Shown: positions 1 to 7,044 of the stretch, piece after piece
Layout of the letters: every line of letters starts with the position of its first letter
Position numbering within the stretch: the first letter of the stretch is position 1
Source: an uncultured Lachnospiraceae bacterium
GTDB taxonomy: Bacteria; Bacillota; Clostridia; Lachnospirales; Lachnospiraceae
Assembly: GCA_910586005.1 (NCBI GenBank)
Contig: CAJUHG010000068.1
Span: forward strand, 1-14,526
Direction: 5' to 3'
DNA length: 14,526 nucleotides
Position numbers and translations under genes: made by a program
The notes under the pieces: model-generated
Databases searched by the model: none
Told to the model about the DNA's origin: nothing
What the model saw: the letters and a program-made list of their open reading frames with translations, nothing else

Positions 1-2051
1 GTGTAGGAGAGAACCGTAACATTAAGCTGGGATTGGATCTTGCCGGAGGTGTTAGTATCACTTATAAGGCAGTAGAAGACAATCCGTCCGCAGAGGACAT
101 GAAAGATACTGTTTACAAATTGCAGAAACGTGTAGAAACTTACAGTACAGAATCTACCGTGTATCAAGAAGGAAATAATAGAATTAATATTGAAATTCCA
201 GGTGTTTCTGATGCAAATGAGATTTTAGAAGAACTTGGAAAACCAGGTTCCTTGGAATTCCAAAATGAAGCCGGAGAAACTCTTTTAACAGGAACAGATA
301 TTAAAAATGCACAGCCTAATACTTATGTAGATAATATGGGGAGCAGAGATTATGTGGTAGACCTAACACTAACAGATGAAGGAGCTGAAAAGTTTGCAAA
401 GGCAACTTCTGATAATCTTAATAAAACAATGCCAATTGTATATGATGGAACTATTATCAGCGCTCCAGGAGTAGAAGCAGTAATTACTGGAGGAACCGCA
501 CAGATTACTCATATGGAAAGTTTTGAGGCGGCTGAAGAATTGGCTTCTACGATTCGAATTGGCTCTTTGTCTCTAGAATTAGAAGAACTTCATTCTAAGG
601 TAGTAGGTGCACAGTTAGGAGAAGAGGCGATTTCTACTAGTTTAAAAGCAGCAGCGATTGGCTTAGTAATAGTGATGGTATTTATGATAATTATGTATCT
701 TTTACCTGGATTTACAGCGAGTCTTGCGCTTATTTTATATTCTGCCTTAACTGTATTTGCATTATGGATTTTTGATATTACCTTAACTTTACCAGGTATT
801 GCAGGTATTATCTTATCTATTGGTATGGCAGTCGATGCAAATGTTATTATTTTCGCTCGTATTAGAGAAGAAATTGGTGCTGGAAAATCTGTAAGTTCAG
901 CCATGAAGATTGGCTATGAAAAAGCATTATCAGCCATTCTTGATGGTAATATTACTACTTTGATTGCAGCAGTTGTATTAGGACTGCGTGGTTCTGGTAC
1001 TGTAAAAGGATTTGCTTATACCTTAGGAATTGGTATTGTATTATCTATGTTTACAGCTTTAGTAGTAACACGTTGGCTTATGAAATGTTTCTATGCGCTA
1101 GGTTTACAAGATGCCAAATTTTATGGAGCTGCGAAAGAAAGAAATACCATTAATTTCCTTGGAAAACGTAATCTTTTTATTGCTATATCACTAATCGTAA
1201 TTGTAGCAGGATTTGTAGGAATGGGCATTAACAATGCCAAAGATGGAAATATTTTAAATTATAGTTTAGATTTTATTGGTGGAACTTCCACTACAGTAAC
1301 TTTTAATGAAGATTATTCTATTGCAGAAATTGATGAGAAGATTGTTCCAGTTGTAGAAGAAATTACAAAGGATGGAAATGTTCAGACACAAAAAGTAGAA
1401 GGAACCAATCAAGTGGTAATTAAGACACGTTCCTTAGAGCTTGCAGAGAGAGAATCTTTGAATCAGACGTTAATTGATAAATTTGGTGTAAGTGAAGAAG
1501 GCATTACAGCAGAAAATATTAGTTCTACCGTAAGCTCAGAAATGAAAGCAGATGCCATTTGGGCTGTGACAATAGCAACGATCTGTATGTTGATTTATAT
1601 TTGGTTTCGATTTAAAGATATTCGTTTTGCAGGAAGTGCTGTTATTGCTTTGTTGCATGATGTGTTGGTAGTACTTGCGTTTTATGCCCTTGTAAGAATT
1701 TCTGTAGGAAATACATTTATTGCATGTATGTTGACAATTGTGGGATATTCTATCAATGCAACGATTGTTATTTTTGACCGTATCCGCGAAAATCTTGCAG
1801 TAGCTAAGAAGAGAGATGCAGAAAGTTTATTAGAGATTGCAAATAAAAGTATTACACAGACTTTATCTAGAAGTATTAATACTTCTTTGACTACATTTAT
1901 TATGGTATTTGTGTTATTCCTTTTGGGTGTTACATCTATTAAGGAATTTGCACTTCCTTTGATGGCAGGTATTATTTGTGGAGGTTATTCCTCTGTATGT
2001 ATTACAGGTGCATTATGGTATATATTTAAAGTAAAATTTTCAAAGAAATAA
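1..2051 (+). CDS. secDF: Protein translocase subunit SecDF (fused), 5' partial
   Basis: This is a membrane accessory of the Sec translocon that uses the proton gradient to help pull exported proteins across the membrane. SecD and SecF are fused in one chain, as is common in Firmicutes. The frame is open to the window edge: codons from position 3 read V-G-E-N-R-N-I-K-L-G-L-D-L-A-G-G, the conserved start of the SecD extracytoplasmic region, so the TTG at 33 is not the start and the first membrane segment lies outside. Numbering from 33 as residue 1, the SecD half runs to about 365. It has the TM4 signature GMAVDANVIIFARIREE with Asp268. The SecF half begins near residue 370, with DFIGGT and GYSINATIVIFDRIREN near 571-587. 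In that second motif the residue after Asn is Ala576, where many SecF proteins have Asp. The gene ends before a strong hairpin terminator. Confidence 0.96.
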   Translation, partial: VGENRNIKLGLDLAGGVSITYKAVEDNPSAEDMKDTVYKLQKRVETYSTESTVYQEGNNRINIEIPGVSDANEILEELGKPGSLEFQNEAGETLLTGTDIKNAQPNTYVDNMGSRDYVVDLTLTDEGAEKFAKATSDNLNKTMPIVYDGTIISAPGVEAVITGGTAQITHMESFEAAEELASTIRIGSLSLELEELHSKVVGAQLGEEAISTSLKAAAIGLVIVMVFMIIMYLLPGFTASLALILYSALTVFALWIFDITLTLPGIAGIILSIGMAVDANVIIFARIREEIGAGKSVSSAMKIGYEKALSAILDGNITTLIAAVVLGLRGSGTVKGFAYTLGIGIVLSMFTALVVTRWLMKCFYALGLQDAKFYGAAKERNTINFLGKRNLFIAISLIVIVAGFVGMGINNAKDGNILNYSLDFIGGTSTTVTFNEDYSIAEIDEKIVPVVEEITKDGNVQTQKVEGTNQVVIKTRSLELAERESLNQTLIDKFGVSEEGITAENISSTVSSEMKADAIWAVTIATICMLIYIWFRFKDIRFAGSAVIALLHDVLVVLAFYALVRISVGNTFIACMLTIVGYSINATIVIFDRIRENLAVAKKRDAESLLEIANKSITQTLSRSINTSLTTFIMVFVLFLLGVTSIKEFALPLMAGIICGGYSSVCITGALWYIFKVKFSKK

Positions 2052-2149
2052 GTTGTTTTTAGAAGGTAACAGAGATTGAATTAGAAAAATATGTGAAGTG
2101 TTCCTTATTTAAAACGAATGAAATTGTAAATATATCACTTTAGAAATAT

Positions 2150-2206
2150 AATATCACAGGTGTTAGATTTTATGTAAAAAATCCAATACCTGTGATATTT
2201 TTTATT
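2150..2206 (+). terminator. Rho-independent terminator of secDF
   Basis: The arms 2150-2170 and 2179-2199 pair over 21 positions: 12 perfect pairs at the base, then a G-U pair and an A-C mismatch further up. They close an 8-nt loop. The 3' arm runs straight into six T residues and then ATTT. It lies about 100 nt after the secDF stop. Since the next gene is convergent, the stem may also slow transcription from the other side, but the T-rich tail favours the plus strand. Confidence 0.85.
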
Positions 2207-2209
2207 TAT

Positions 2210-2247
2210 GACAATAGAAAGTTCGCAAAGCATGCTTTCTATTGTTT
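2210..2247. repeat. Palindromic intergenic repeat, copy A
   Basis: A perfect 11-bp inverted repeat (ACAATAGAAAG at 2211-2221, its complement at 2235-2245) closes a 13-nt loop. The right half, 2226-2247, is identical over 22 nt to 4114-4135 (copy B). The whole element matches 11627-11661 (copy C) at 26 of 35 ungapped positions. It sits directly after the stop codon of the minus-strand antiporter gene. Neither side carries a T tract, so it is not a clear terminator. The family is unidentified. Confidence 0.65.
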
Positions 2248-3835
2248 ATTTGTAAATTACTACAATATCTCCAGAATGTATCATGGTACTACCTTGAGGA
2301 ATTAAATTTTGGTCTCTGCGTTTGATTAATGCAATTAAAATATTTTCTGGAAGATTTAAGTCAGCAATACATTTTCCACACCAATTATGAGAAAGTGTAA
2401 TTTGAATTTCTTTTAATTGTGCATCATTTTCACTTTTATATGCAGGTACACTTAGAATAATGGTATCGCCAGCATGAATCTGTGTATTACCTCGTGGAAT
2501 TAAGGTTTCACTATCACGTTTAATCATAAGGGCAAGAGAGCCAACTGGAAAATTTACTTCCTCTATAAGACGGTTTTCCCAATTATGTCCTGGTGGAATG
2601 TACATGCGCATAAGCGTTAGTTCAGAATCGTCTTGATAATCATTGAATGTTTTTCTTATATCAGAACTATTGTCTACCATATCTAGTTTCTTAGCAGCCA
2701 TAGGGAGAAGTGAACCCTGAATTGCCACAGAAAGTAAAGAAACAAAAAATACAATATGAAATAAATCATGTTCTAGAATAGTACCATTTGCAATAACCAT
2801 AATTGCAAATACAATAGAGGCAGCTCCGCGCAGTCCAGACCAAGATATTAGAAGGCACTGTCTTAAGGAGGAGTGGAAAGGAAGCATCAGTAAAAATACT
2901 GCGATTGGTCTTGCTATAAAAGTTAAAAATGTTGCAATAAGTAATGCTGGTAAAAAGATTTTTGGCAAAAGGTGAGGAAATGCAACTAATCCTAATAAGA
3001 AAAATATCAATATCTGAGCAAGTCCTGTAATACCATCAAAAAAATGTACCAATGTAATTTTATTGTTTATGGTGCTGTTTCCTAAAATAATACCAGTGAG
3101 ATATACACTTAAATATCCATTTCCACCAATAATCGTTGGAAAAGAGTAAGATAAAAGTACAAGAGCAATTACAAAAATTGTATCCATACCTTCTGATACA
3201 ATTTCCCCTTTTTGAAGTACAGAAATGCCTATATAGGCACTTGCAACACCGATAGCTACTCCAAAAACAATTTGAGTGAACATCATAATAGGAATAGATG
3301 TATTACTATCTCCAGAAATCATGGCAAGTGCAATCATAGTTAGCATATAAGCCATAGGGTCATTACTTCCACTTTCAATTTCTAAGAGTGGTGCAGTAGA
3401 ATGTTTTAGATTTAGATTTTTGGAGCGAAGGATAGAGAATACAGAAGCAGCATCTGTGGAGCTTAAAATAGCACCAACTAAAAAACTTTCAGAGTAAGAA
3501 AAATGTAATATTTGATGACAAAACAAACAAGTGAGAAAAGCAGTAATCACAACACCTAACGTAGAAAGTAGAGTTGCTTTTACAGCAATAGGTTTTGCAG
3601 TTTCCCATTTGGTACCAAAACCACCATAAAACATAATAAAAATCAAAGCAATCGTACATAATTGTTCTGTCATAGCATAGTTGTTGAAAGATATTTTAAA
3701 GAGACCATCAGAGCCAAATATCATACCAAGTGCCATAAAGCACAGTAAGGCAGGCATACCAAATTTATTGGAAAAGCGGTTTGCTATGATACAAGAGAGG
3801 ATGACGGCGCAACATAAAAGGAGCATAATCGCCAT
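2246..3835 (-). CDS. Cation (K+ or Na+)/proton antiporter, NhaP2/CvrA type, with two RCK_C repeats
   Basis: A 529-residue CPA1-family membrane antiporter that would exchange K+ or Na+ for protons, aiding volume, pH or salt homeostasis. Residues 1-390 are a run of hydrophobic segments. They carry the family's core motifs: SSTDAASVFSILRSKN at 125-140 (Asp128) and ESGSNDP at 154-160 (Asp159), the Asn-Asp pair expected at the ion site. The cytoplasmic tail from about 415 has two RCK_C (TrkA-C) units. The clearly repeated segments are 429-461 and 495-528, both containing LIPxG then IHxGD. RCK_C units usually bind a small regulatory ligand such as a dinucleotide or cyclic di-AMP; that is family knowledge and not shown here. 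No nucleotide-binding TrkA-N domain is present. The start is supported by AGAAAGG at 3845-3851, 9 nt upstream. Ion preference cannot be read from the sequence. Confidence 0.9.
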   Translation of the reverse strand: MAIMLLLCCAVILSCIIANRFSNKFGMPALLCFMALGMIFGSDGLFKISFNNYAMTEQLCTIALIFIMFYGGFGTKWETAKPIAVKATLLSTLGVVITAFLTCLFCHQILHFSYSESFLVGAILSSTDAASVFSILRSKNLNLKHSTAPLLEIESGSNDPMAYMLTMIALAMISGDSNTSIPIMMFTQIVFGVAIGVASAYIGISVLQKGEIVSEGMDTIFVIALVLLSYSFPTIIGGNGYLSVYLTGIILGNSTINNKITLVHFFDGITGLAQILIFFLLGLVAFPHLLPKIFLPALLIATFLTFIARPIAVFLLMLPFHSSLRQCLLISWSGLRGAASIVFAIMVIANGTILEHDLFHIVFFVSLLSVAIQGSLLPMAAKKLDMVDNSSDIRKTFNDYQDDSELTLMRMYIPPGHNWENRLIEEVNFPVGSLALMIKRDSETLIPRGNTQIHAGDTIILSVPAYKSENDAQLKEIQITLSHNWCGKCIADLNLPENILIALIKRRDQNLIPQGSTMIHSGDIVVIYK

Positions 3836-4113
3836 AAATTTTTTCCTTTCTGTGATAAATGAAGAATTGAAAGAATGTGACTATATTTTTAAGTTTAAAT
3901 TAAAATAAACAACATATATAGTTATTATTGTAACATATGTTTTAATAAAATTATATAGAAATTTTGTTAAATTCCAATAGGAGTATCTTTACTGTGTGCT
4001 CCCACATTTGTCAGAAATATTTATCTTCGCTGATTTACAAGAAAGTAAAATCAAAAACATTATTATGCTTGTTTATAAATATCTAAGTACACACATGAAC
4101 TTTAATAGGTGCA

Positions 4114-4135
4114 CAAAGCATGCTTTCTATTGTTT
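4114..4135. repeat. Palindromic intergenic repeat, copy B (right half only)
   Basis: These 22 nt are identical to the right half of copy A at 2226-2247, including AAAGCATGCTTT and the ending CTATTGTTT. The left half differs: AATAGGTGCA replaces the ACAATAGAAAG arm, so the long hairpin of copy A cannot form, though GCATGC remains a small palindrome. An exact 22-nt match between two intergenic regions 1.9 kb apart is unlikely by chance. Confidence 0.65.
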
Positions 4136-4144
4136 TAAGAGAAG

Positions 4145-4175
4145 AAAAAAGAAACCGGAAATCCGGTTCCTTTTT
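4145..4175 (-). terminator. Rho-independent terminator, probably bidirectional, for the 200-aa protein gene
   Basis: AACCGG at 4153-4158 pairs with CCGGTT at 4163-4168 around a 4-nt loop. On the minus strand the stem is followed by C and a run of six T. On the plus strand it is followed by CC and five T. The nearest upstream gene on the minus strand ends at 4327, so it most likely terminates that transcript, and it insulates the antiporter gene further on. Confidence 0.8.
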
Positions 4176-4228
4176 AATGATTCTTTCATAACAAAGTTAG
4201 CAAAGCACAAAGGGATTACTGACTTTGA

Positions 4229-4306
4229 CGCGCAAAATGTGGTTGCATAGTGACATTTTCCTCTTGCATAGGTGCGCATCTTATTTTTTCTATAAGAAAA
4301 AATAAG
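4229..4306. repeat. Cluster of small dyads and direct repeats
   Basis: TTGCATAG occurs twice in direct orientation (4243-4250 and 4264-4271). AAAATGT and ACATTTT flank the first copy, and GCGCA/TGCGC lie at the outer edges. Next to it, 4280-4291 and 4295-4306 form a perfect 12-bp A/T-rich stem with a 3-nt loop. The block lies just after the stop codon of the minus-strand 200-aa gene. It may be an RNA 3'-end structure or a decayed repeat. No function is assigned. Confidence 0.45.
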
Positions 4307-4326
4307 TATAAAAATATGTTTAGAAA

Positions 4327-4929
4327 TTATTCTTCTGTTTTGTTTACGCCTGCCCACTCATCAAATTTCTTCATAACAGCATCATAAGTATCTTGAGAAA
4401 TACCTGGTAATTTGGAACCCCAAGACTTGGTAGCTGCCTTAAAGCCTTTTTCAAAAGCTGCACGCATTTCTTCTGCTTTTGCTGAATCCCCGCCAGTTAA
4501 AGCTTTCGCAAATTCAACGATACGGTCTGAAGTTTGTTCTACACCCCAGTAACCATCTTCAGCAATATCAGCCTGTGCCTGAGCTTTTACCTCAGGACTT
4601 ACTGTATAATTTCCACTAGCAAGGAACTTCCACATATCATCAGCTTGACCAATTTTCTTACCTTGACTGGTCATCATTTTTTCTACCAGACTTCTCAATT
4701 GAGAAGTTCTAGTCTCAGCATCTTTCTTTAAACGTGCAACAATTTCATTTTTAGAATAAATGCCCTTAGTAGAAGACTTAGAAGTAGAACTACTTTTTTC
4801 ATATACAACGCCTTTGTTGTCAGTAGTAGATTTAGAGGTATCTTTTTTTTCAACAGTTTGTGTATTCTGCTGAACAGATGCGGTATAAGCCGCAGTACTG
4901 TTTACACTATTAATATTGTTTACGCTCAT
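4327..4929 (-). CDS. Hypothetical protein, 200 aa, Ser/Thr-rich N-terminus and helical C-terminus
   Basis: I do not recognise a named domain. Residues 1-60 are rich in Ser, Thr, Asn and Gln and probably disordered. From about 61 the protein looks mostly helical and charged, with two recognisable blocks: LKKDAETRTSQLRSLVEKMM, then GYWGVEQTSDRIVEFAKALTGGD followed by a tail that includes ATKSWGSKLPGISQDTYDAVM. It has no signal peptide and no membrane segment. The Ser/Asn/Thr-rich start recalls flagellar rod, hook and hook-length proteins, which are exported without a cleaved signal, but this is only a resemblance. The start is firm: AAGGAGGGG at 4937-4945, containing a perfect AGGAGG, lies 7 nt upstream, which suggests high expression. 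It is monocistronic, with its own terminator near 4145-4175, and divergent from ispE. Confidence 0.8.
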   Translation of the reverse strand: MSVNNINSVNSTAAYTASVQQNTQTVEKKDTSKSTTDNKGVVYEKSSSTSKSSTKGIYSKNEIVARLKKDAETRTSQLRSLVEKMMTSQGKKIGQADDMWKFLASGNYTVSPEVKAQAQADIAEDGYWGVEQTSDRIVEFAKALTGGDSAKAEEMRAAFEKGFKAATKSWGSKLPGISQDTYDAVMKKFDEWAGVNKTEE

Positions 4930-5054
4930 AGTATTGCCCCTCCTTGGCAGAATAAATGTGGTTATCCATAACCTTAATGTTACTCTTATTATTTATATCG
5001 GAGGGGATAAGGAAAAAATTAACACTAAATAATTTTCTTTTATTCTTTTATTAA
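4930..5054. other. Divergent intergenic segment upstream of the 200-aa gene
   Basis: This AT-rich stretch must carry the promoter of the minus-strand 200-aa gene. On the minus strand TCCGATAT near 4994-5001 resembles a sigma-D (flagellar) -10, but no matching -35 lies at the expected distance, so no promoter is called. On the plus strand it holds the weak promoter candidate listed for the structured RNA. Confidence 0.4.
5019..5046 (+). promoter_or_regulatory. Possible sigma-A promoter for the structured RNA / ispE
   Basis: TTAACA (5019-5024, 5 of 6 to consensus) and TATTCT (5041-5046, 4 of 6) are separated by 16 bp. Initiation about 7 nt later would fall at 5053-5055, exactly where the left arm of the closing stem of the candidate RNA begins. 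In AT-rich DNA such matches are common, so the agreement in position is the main support. Confidence 0.35.
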
Positions 5055-5231
5055 AATAGTTGTAACAATTCAGACATACCCTATCTGATAGGCGAATCCT
5101 GTTTGCAGGAATAAGCAGAGAAGATAGGGGAGACCAGAATATCATTTTATAAGCAAAGTTAGTTGCGCAACAGTGGAAAGCACTATAGGTGTGCCTTTGT
5201 GAATGGCATGGGCTGAATGGTTACAACTATT
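5055..5231 (+). ncRNA. Candidate structured RNA (independent ncRNA or leader of ispE), family unknown
   Basis: The ends pair perfectly over 12 bp (5055-5066 with 5220-5231). After a single 1x1 mismatch, 6 more pairs follow (5068-5073 with 5213-5218). Inside are two arms. In the first, CCCTATCT (5079-5086) pairs with AGATAGGG (5122-5129) and encloses a small hairpin, 5097-5101 with 5106-5110. In the second, CAAAG (5154-5158) pairs with CTTTG (5195-5199), then GCGCA with TGTGC (5190-5194), then AGTG (5172-5175) with CACT (5181-5184). The result is a closed multi-branch junction of about 177 nt, unlike ordinary spacer DNA. The complementary strand would fold similarly. The plus strand is preferred because of the promoter candidate and the direction of ispE, 110 nt downstream. 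I could not match it to riboswitch signatures I know. A 6S-type or other clostridial ncRNA remains possible. Confidence 0.55.
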
Positions 5232-5341
5232 ACTAGGTATCTATAAAAGGATTGCATTTTGTTTGTGATGAAAGGATTGACTTTTTTTCCAAAAAATGTT
5301 TAACTTATAGAAGAATGTATACAAAATACAGGAGAATCACT

Positions 5342-6217
5342 ATGTTCGAAATGAGATTAAAAGCACTTGCAAAAATTAATCTAGGCTTGGATGTGCTTAG
5401 ACGAAGAGAGGATGGATATCATGAAGTTAAGATGGTTATGCAGACCATTGGACTTTATGATAAAATTACATTGAAAAGAATCAAAGGACCAGGAGTTCGT
5501 GTAAAAACAAATTTATTTTATTTGCCAGAAAATGAAAATAATTTAGTGTATCAGGCAGCAAAGCTTTTGATGGATGAATTTGATATTCAAGAGGGGGTAT
5601 TTATTGAGCTGCAGAAATTTATTCCAGTGGCTGCGGGGATGGCAGGTGGAAGTTCAGATGCAGCAGCAGTATTATATGGAATGAACAGAATGTTTCATTT
5701 ACAACTTTCAAAAGAGGAATTGATGCAACGTGGGGTGAAAATAGGTGCAGATGTTCCTTATTGTGTGTTAAGAGGAACAGCATTGGCAGAAGGAATTGGG
5801 GAAAAATTGACAGTTTTACCTCCTATGCCAGAATGTAAAGTATTAGTGGCAAAGCCGGCTGTCAGTGTATCTACAAAGTTTGTATATGAAAATTTAAAAT
5901 TAGAGGATCACATAGAGCATCCCAATATAGATGGATTGGTAGAGAATATTAAAATAAAAAATATAAGAGGAATTGCTAAACATATGGGAAATGTATTAGA
6001 GAGTGTTACAATTCCAAATTATCCAGTAATTGCACAAATAAAGGAAGAAATGATTCAGGGGGGCGCCTTAAATGCTATGATGAGTGGTAGTGGACCTACT
6101 GTATTTGGATTGTTTGAGGATGTGACTTTGGCAGAACAGGTATATCAAAAGTTACGAGAGGGAACTTTGGCAAAGCAAGTATTTTTAACAGGAATTTATC
6201 TCGGAGGTAGAAAATGA
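5342..6217 (+). CDS. ispE: 4-diphosphocytidyl-2-C-methyl-D-erythritol kinase
   Basis: A cytoplasmic GHMP-family kinase that phosphorylates CDP-methylerythritol with ATP in the non-mevalonate (MEP) route to isopentenyl diphosphate, the source of the undecaprenyl carrier and quinone side chains. From the ATG at 5342 it has 291 residues, the usual length. It shows AKINLGLDV with catalytic Lys11, the ATP loop PVAAGMAGGSSDAAA at 95-109, GADVPYC with catalytic Asp137, and the C-terminal GHMP motif MSGSGPTVFG at 247-256. The frame stays open upstream to 5252, but those 30 codons are not IspE-like. AGGAGA at 5330-5335 gives the right spacing for 5342. The stop overlaps the start of the next gene (ATGA at 6214-6217), so the two are translationally coupled. 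The candidate structured RNA lies upstream and could be its leader. Confidence 0.95.
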   Translation: MFEMRLKALAKINLGLDVLRRREDGYHEVKMVMQTIGLYDKITLKRIKGPGVRVKTNLFYLPENENNLVYQAAKLLMDEFDIQEGVFIELQKFIPVAAGMAGGSSDAAAVLYGMNRMFHLQLSKEELMQRGVKIGADVPYCVLRGTALAEGIGEKLTVLPPMPECKVLVAKPAVSVSTKFVYENLKLEDHIEHPNIDGLVENIKIKNIRGIAKHMGNVLESVTIPNYPVIAQIKEEMIQGGALNAMMSGSGPTVFGLFEDVTLAEQVYQKLREGTLAKQVFLTGIYLGGRK

Positions 6218-6888
6218 CGGACAAGCTGGAATTAAATATGAATGCATACCTTCCGTTGCGGGATGTGGTGTTTCATACTCTTCGGGAGGCAATATTAAAA
6301 GGGGAATTAAAGCCAGGAGAGAGACTTATGGAATTACAACTTGCCTCTAAATTGGGAGTAAGTCGTACACCCATACGGGAAGCGATTCGTATGTTGGAAT
6401 TAGAAGGATTAGCGGTGACAGTTCCCAGAAAAGGAGCAGAAGTTGCCAAAATGACAGAGAAAGATATGGAAGATGTCTTGCAAATAAGAAAGGCATTGGA
6501 TGAATTAGCAGTAGGACTTGCTTGTGACAATATGACAGAAGAAGGATTGGAGCAACTTTATATTGTGCTTAGAAATTTTGAAGAAAGTACAAGAACTGGA
6601 AATGTAAAAAAAATAGCGCAAGCGGATGTGGAATTTCATGATGCAATTTATCAAGCAGCCGATAATTCTAAGTTGGTTACTATGTTGAATAATTTAAGAG
6701 AGCAAATGTATCGTTATCGGGTAGAATACTTAAAAAATGAAAGTATTTATCCAAGGTTGATAGAAGAACATAAGAAAATCTATGAGGGACTGAAACGCAA
6801 AGATAAAGAGACGGTGGTGGAAATTGTAAGTTATCATGTAATAAATCAAGAAATGGTAGTGAAAAATATTATTCATGGTCAGGAATAA
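6214..6888 (+). CDS. GntR-family transcriptional regulator, FadR/FCD subfamily
   Basis: A 224-residue DNA-binding regulator. Residues about 14-78 form the winged helix-turn-helix, with the GntR signature GELKPGERLMELQLASKLGV followed by SRTPIREAIRMLELEGL. Residues about 85-212 form the all-helical FCD ligand domain. The four residues that bind metal in this subfamily are present: Asp138 and His142 in ADVEFHD, His186 in EEHKKIY and His208 in SYHVIN. Many such proteins sense an organic acid held by the metal; the ligand here is unknown. Its start overlaps the ispE stop by four bases, with GGAGG at 6203-6207 inside the end of ispE, so it is made together with IspE. The target genes are unknown, and nothing shows that it regulates isoprenoid synthesis. 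A terminator follows at 6929. Confidence 0.92.
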   Translation: MTDKLELNMNAYLPLRDVVFHTLREAILKGELKPGERLMELQLASKLGVSRTPIREAIRMLELEGLAVTVPRKGAEVAKMTEKDMEDVLQIRKALDELAVGLACDNMTEEGLEQLYIVLRNFEESTRTGNVKKIAQADVEFHDAIYQAADNSKLVTMLNNLREQMYRYRVEYLKNESIYPRLIEEHKKIYEGLKRKDKETVVEIVSYHVINQEMVVKNIIHGQE

Positions 6889-6928
6889 AAAGGAAAAACT
6901 TGGACAATATAATAGTAATAGATAAAAC

Positions 6929-6959
6929 AAGGATAAGCAAAGAAGGCTTATCCTTTTCT
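6929..6959 (+). terminator. Rho-independent terminator of the ispE-gntR operon
   Basis: AAGGATAAGC (6929-6938) pairs perfectly with 6946-6955 over 10 bp around a 7-nt loop. The right arm ends in a run of four T (6954-6957). It lies 40 nt after the gntR stop, as expected for the end of this operon. Confidence 0.85.
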
Positions 6960-7014
6960 AGTGCACAGGGATGCATAAGGAAATTAGGCGTTTTATGGGA
7001 TGCGCCCACGTGGT

Positions 7015-7044
7015 GAGTAGGAGAAGCCTCCTCTTTTCCTACTC
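7015..7044. other. 12-bp hairpin upstream of the germination operon
   Basis: GAGTAGGAGAAG (7015-7026) pairs with CTTTTCCTACTC (7033-7044), eleven Watson-Crick pairs and one G-U, with a 6-nt loop. The palindrome CCACGTGG (7006-7013) lies immediately before it. There is no T tract on either strand, so this is not a standard terminator. It lies 83 nt before the start codon of the first ger gene and could sit in its leader RNA or act as an operator. Function is not known. Confidence 0.5.

Larger units (their letters stand above)
3836..4326. other. Gene-free region between two minus-strand genes
   Basis: About 490 bases without a credible gene; short open frames here lack ribosome binding sites and protein-like composition. 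The part next to the antiporter start (3880-3990) is extremely AT-rich and should hold its promoter, but no -35/-10 pair stands out. It includes the perfect palindrome AACATATGTT at 3933-3942, a possible but unsupported operator. Further on are repeat copy B, a terminator and two more dyads, listed separately. Confidence 0.6.

Noticed and set aside
590..904. Open frame opposite secDF
   Set aside because: It is a shadow of a conserved membrane-protein gene, with no ribosome binding site and no independent evidence of coding.
3996..4250. 84-codon open frame in the antiporter upstream region
   Set aside because: It has no ribosome binding site and runs through a terminator and repeat copy B; its composition is not protein-like.
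4945..5035. Sigma-D (flagellar) promoter for the 200-aa gene
   Set aside because: TCCGATAT resembles the -10, but the only TAAAG-like -35 lies at the wrong distance.
5070..5140. Cobalamin riboswitch, suggested by GGGGAGACC
   Set aside because: The rest of the cobalamin core (GCCACTG and the surrounding conserved boxes) is absent, and ispE is not a cobalamin-linked gene.
5252..5341. N-terminal 30-codon extension of IspE
   Set aside because: It has no Shine-Dalgarno, its composition is not IspE-like, and a good ribosome binding site and the conserved family start are at 5342.
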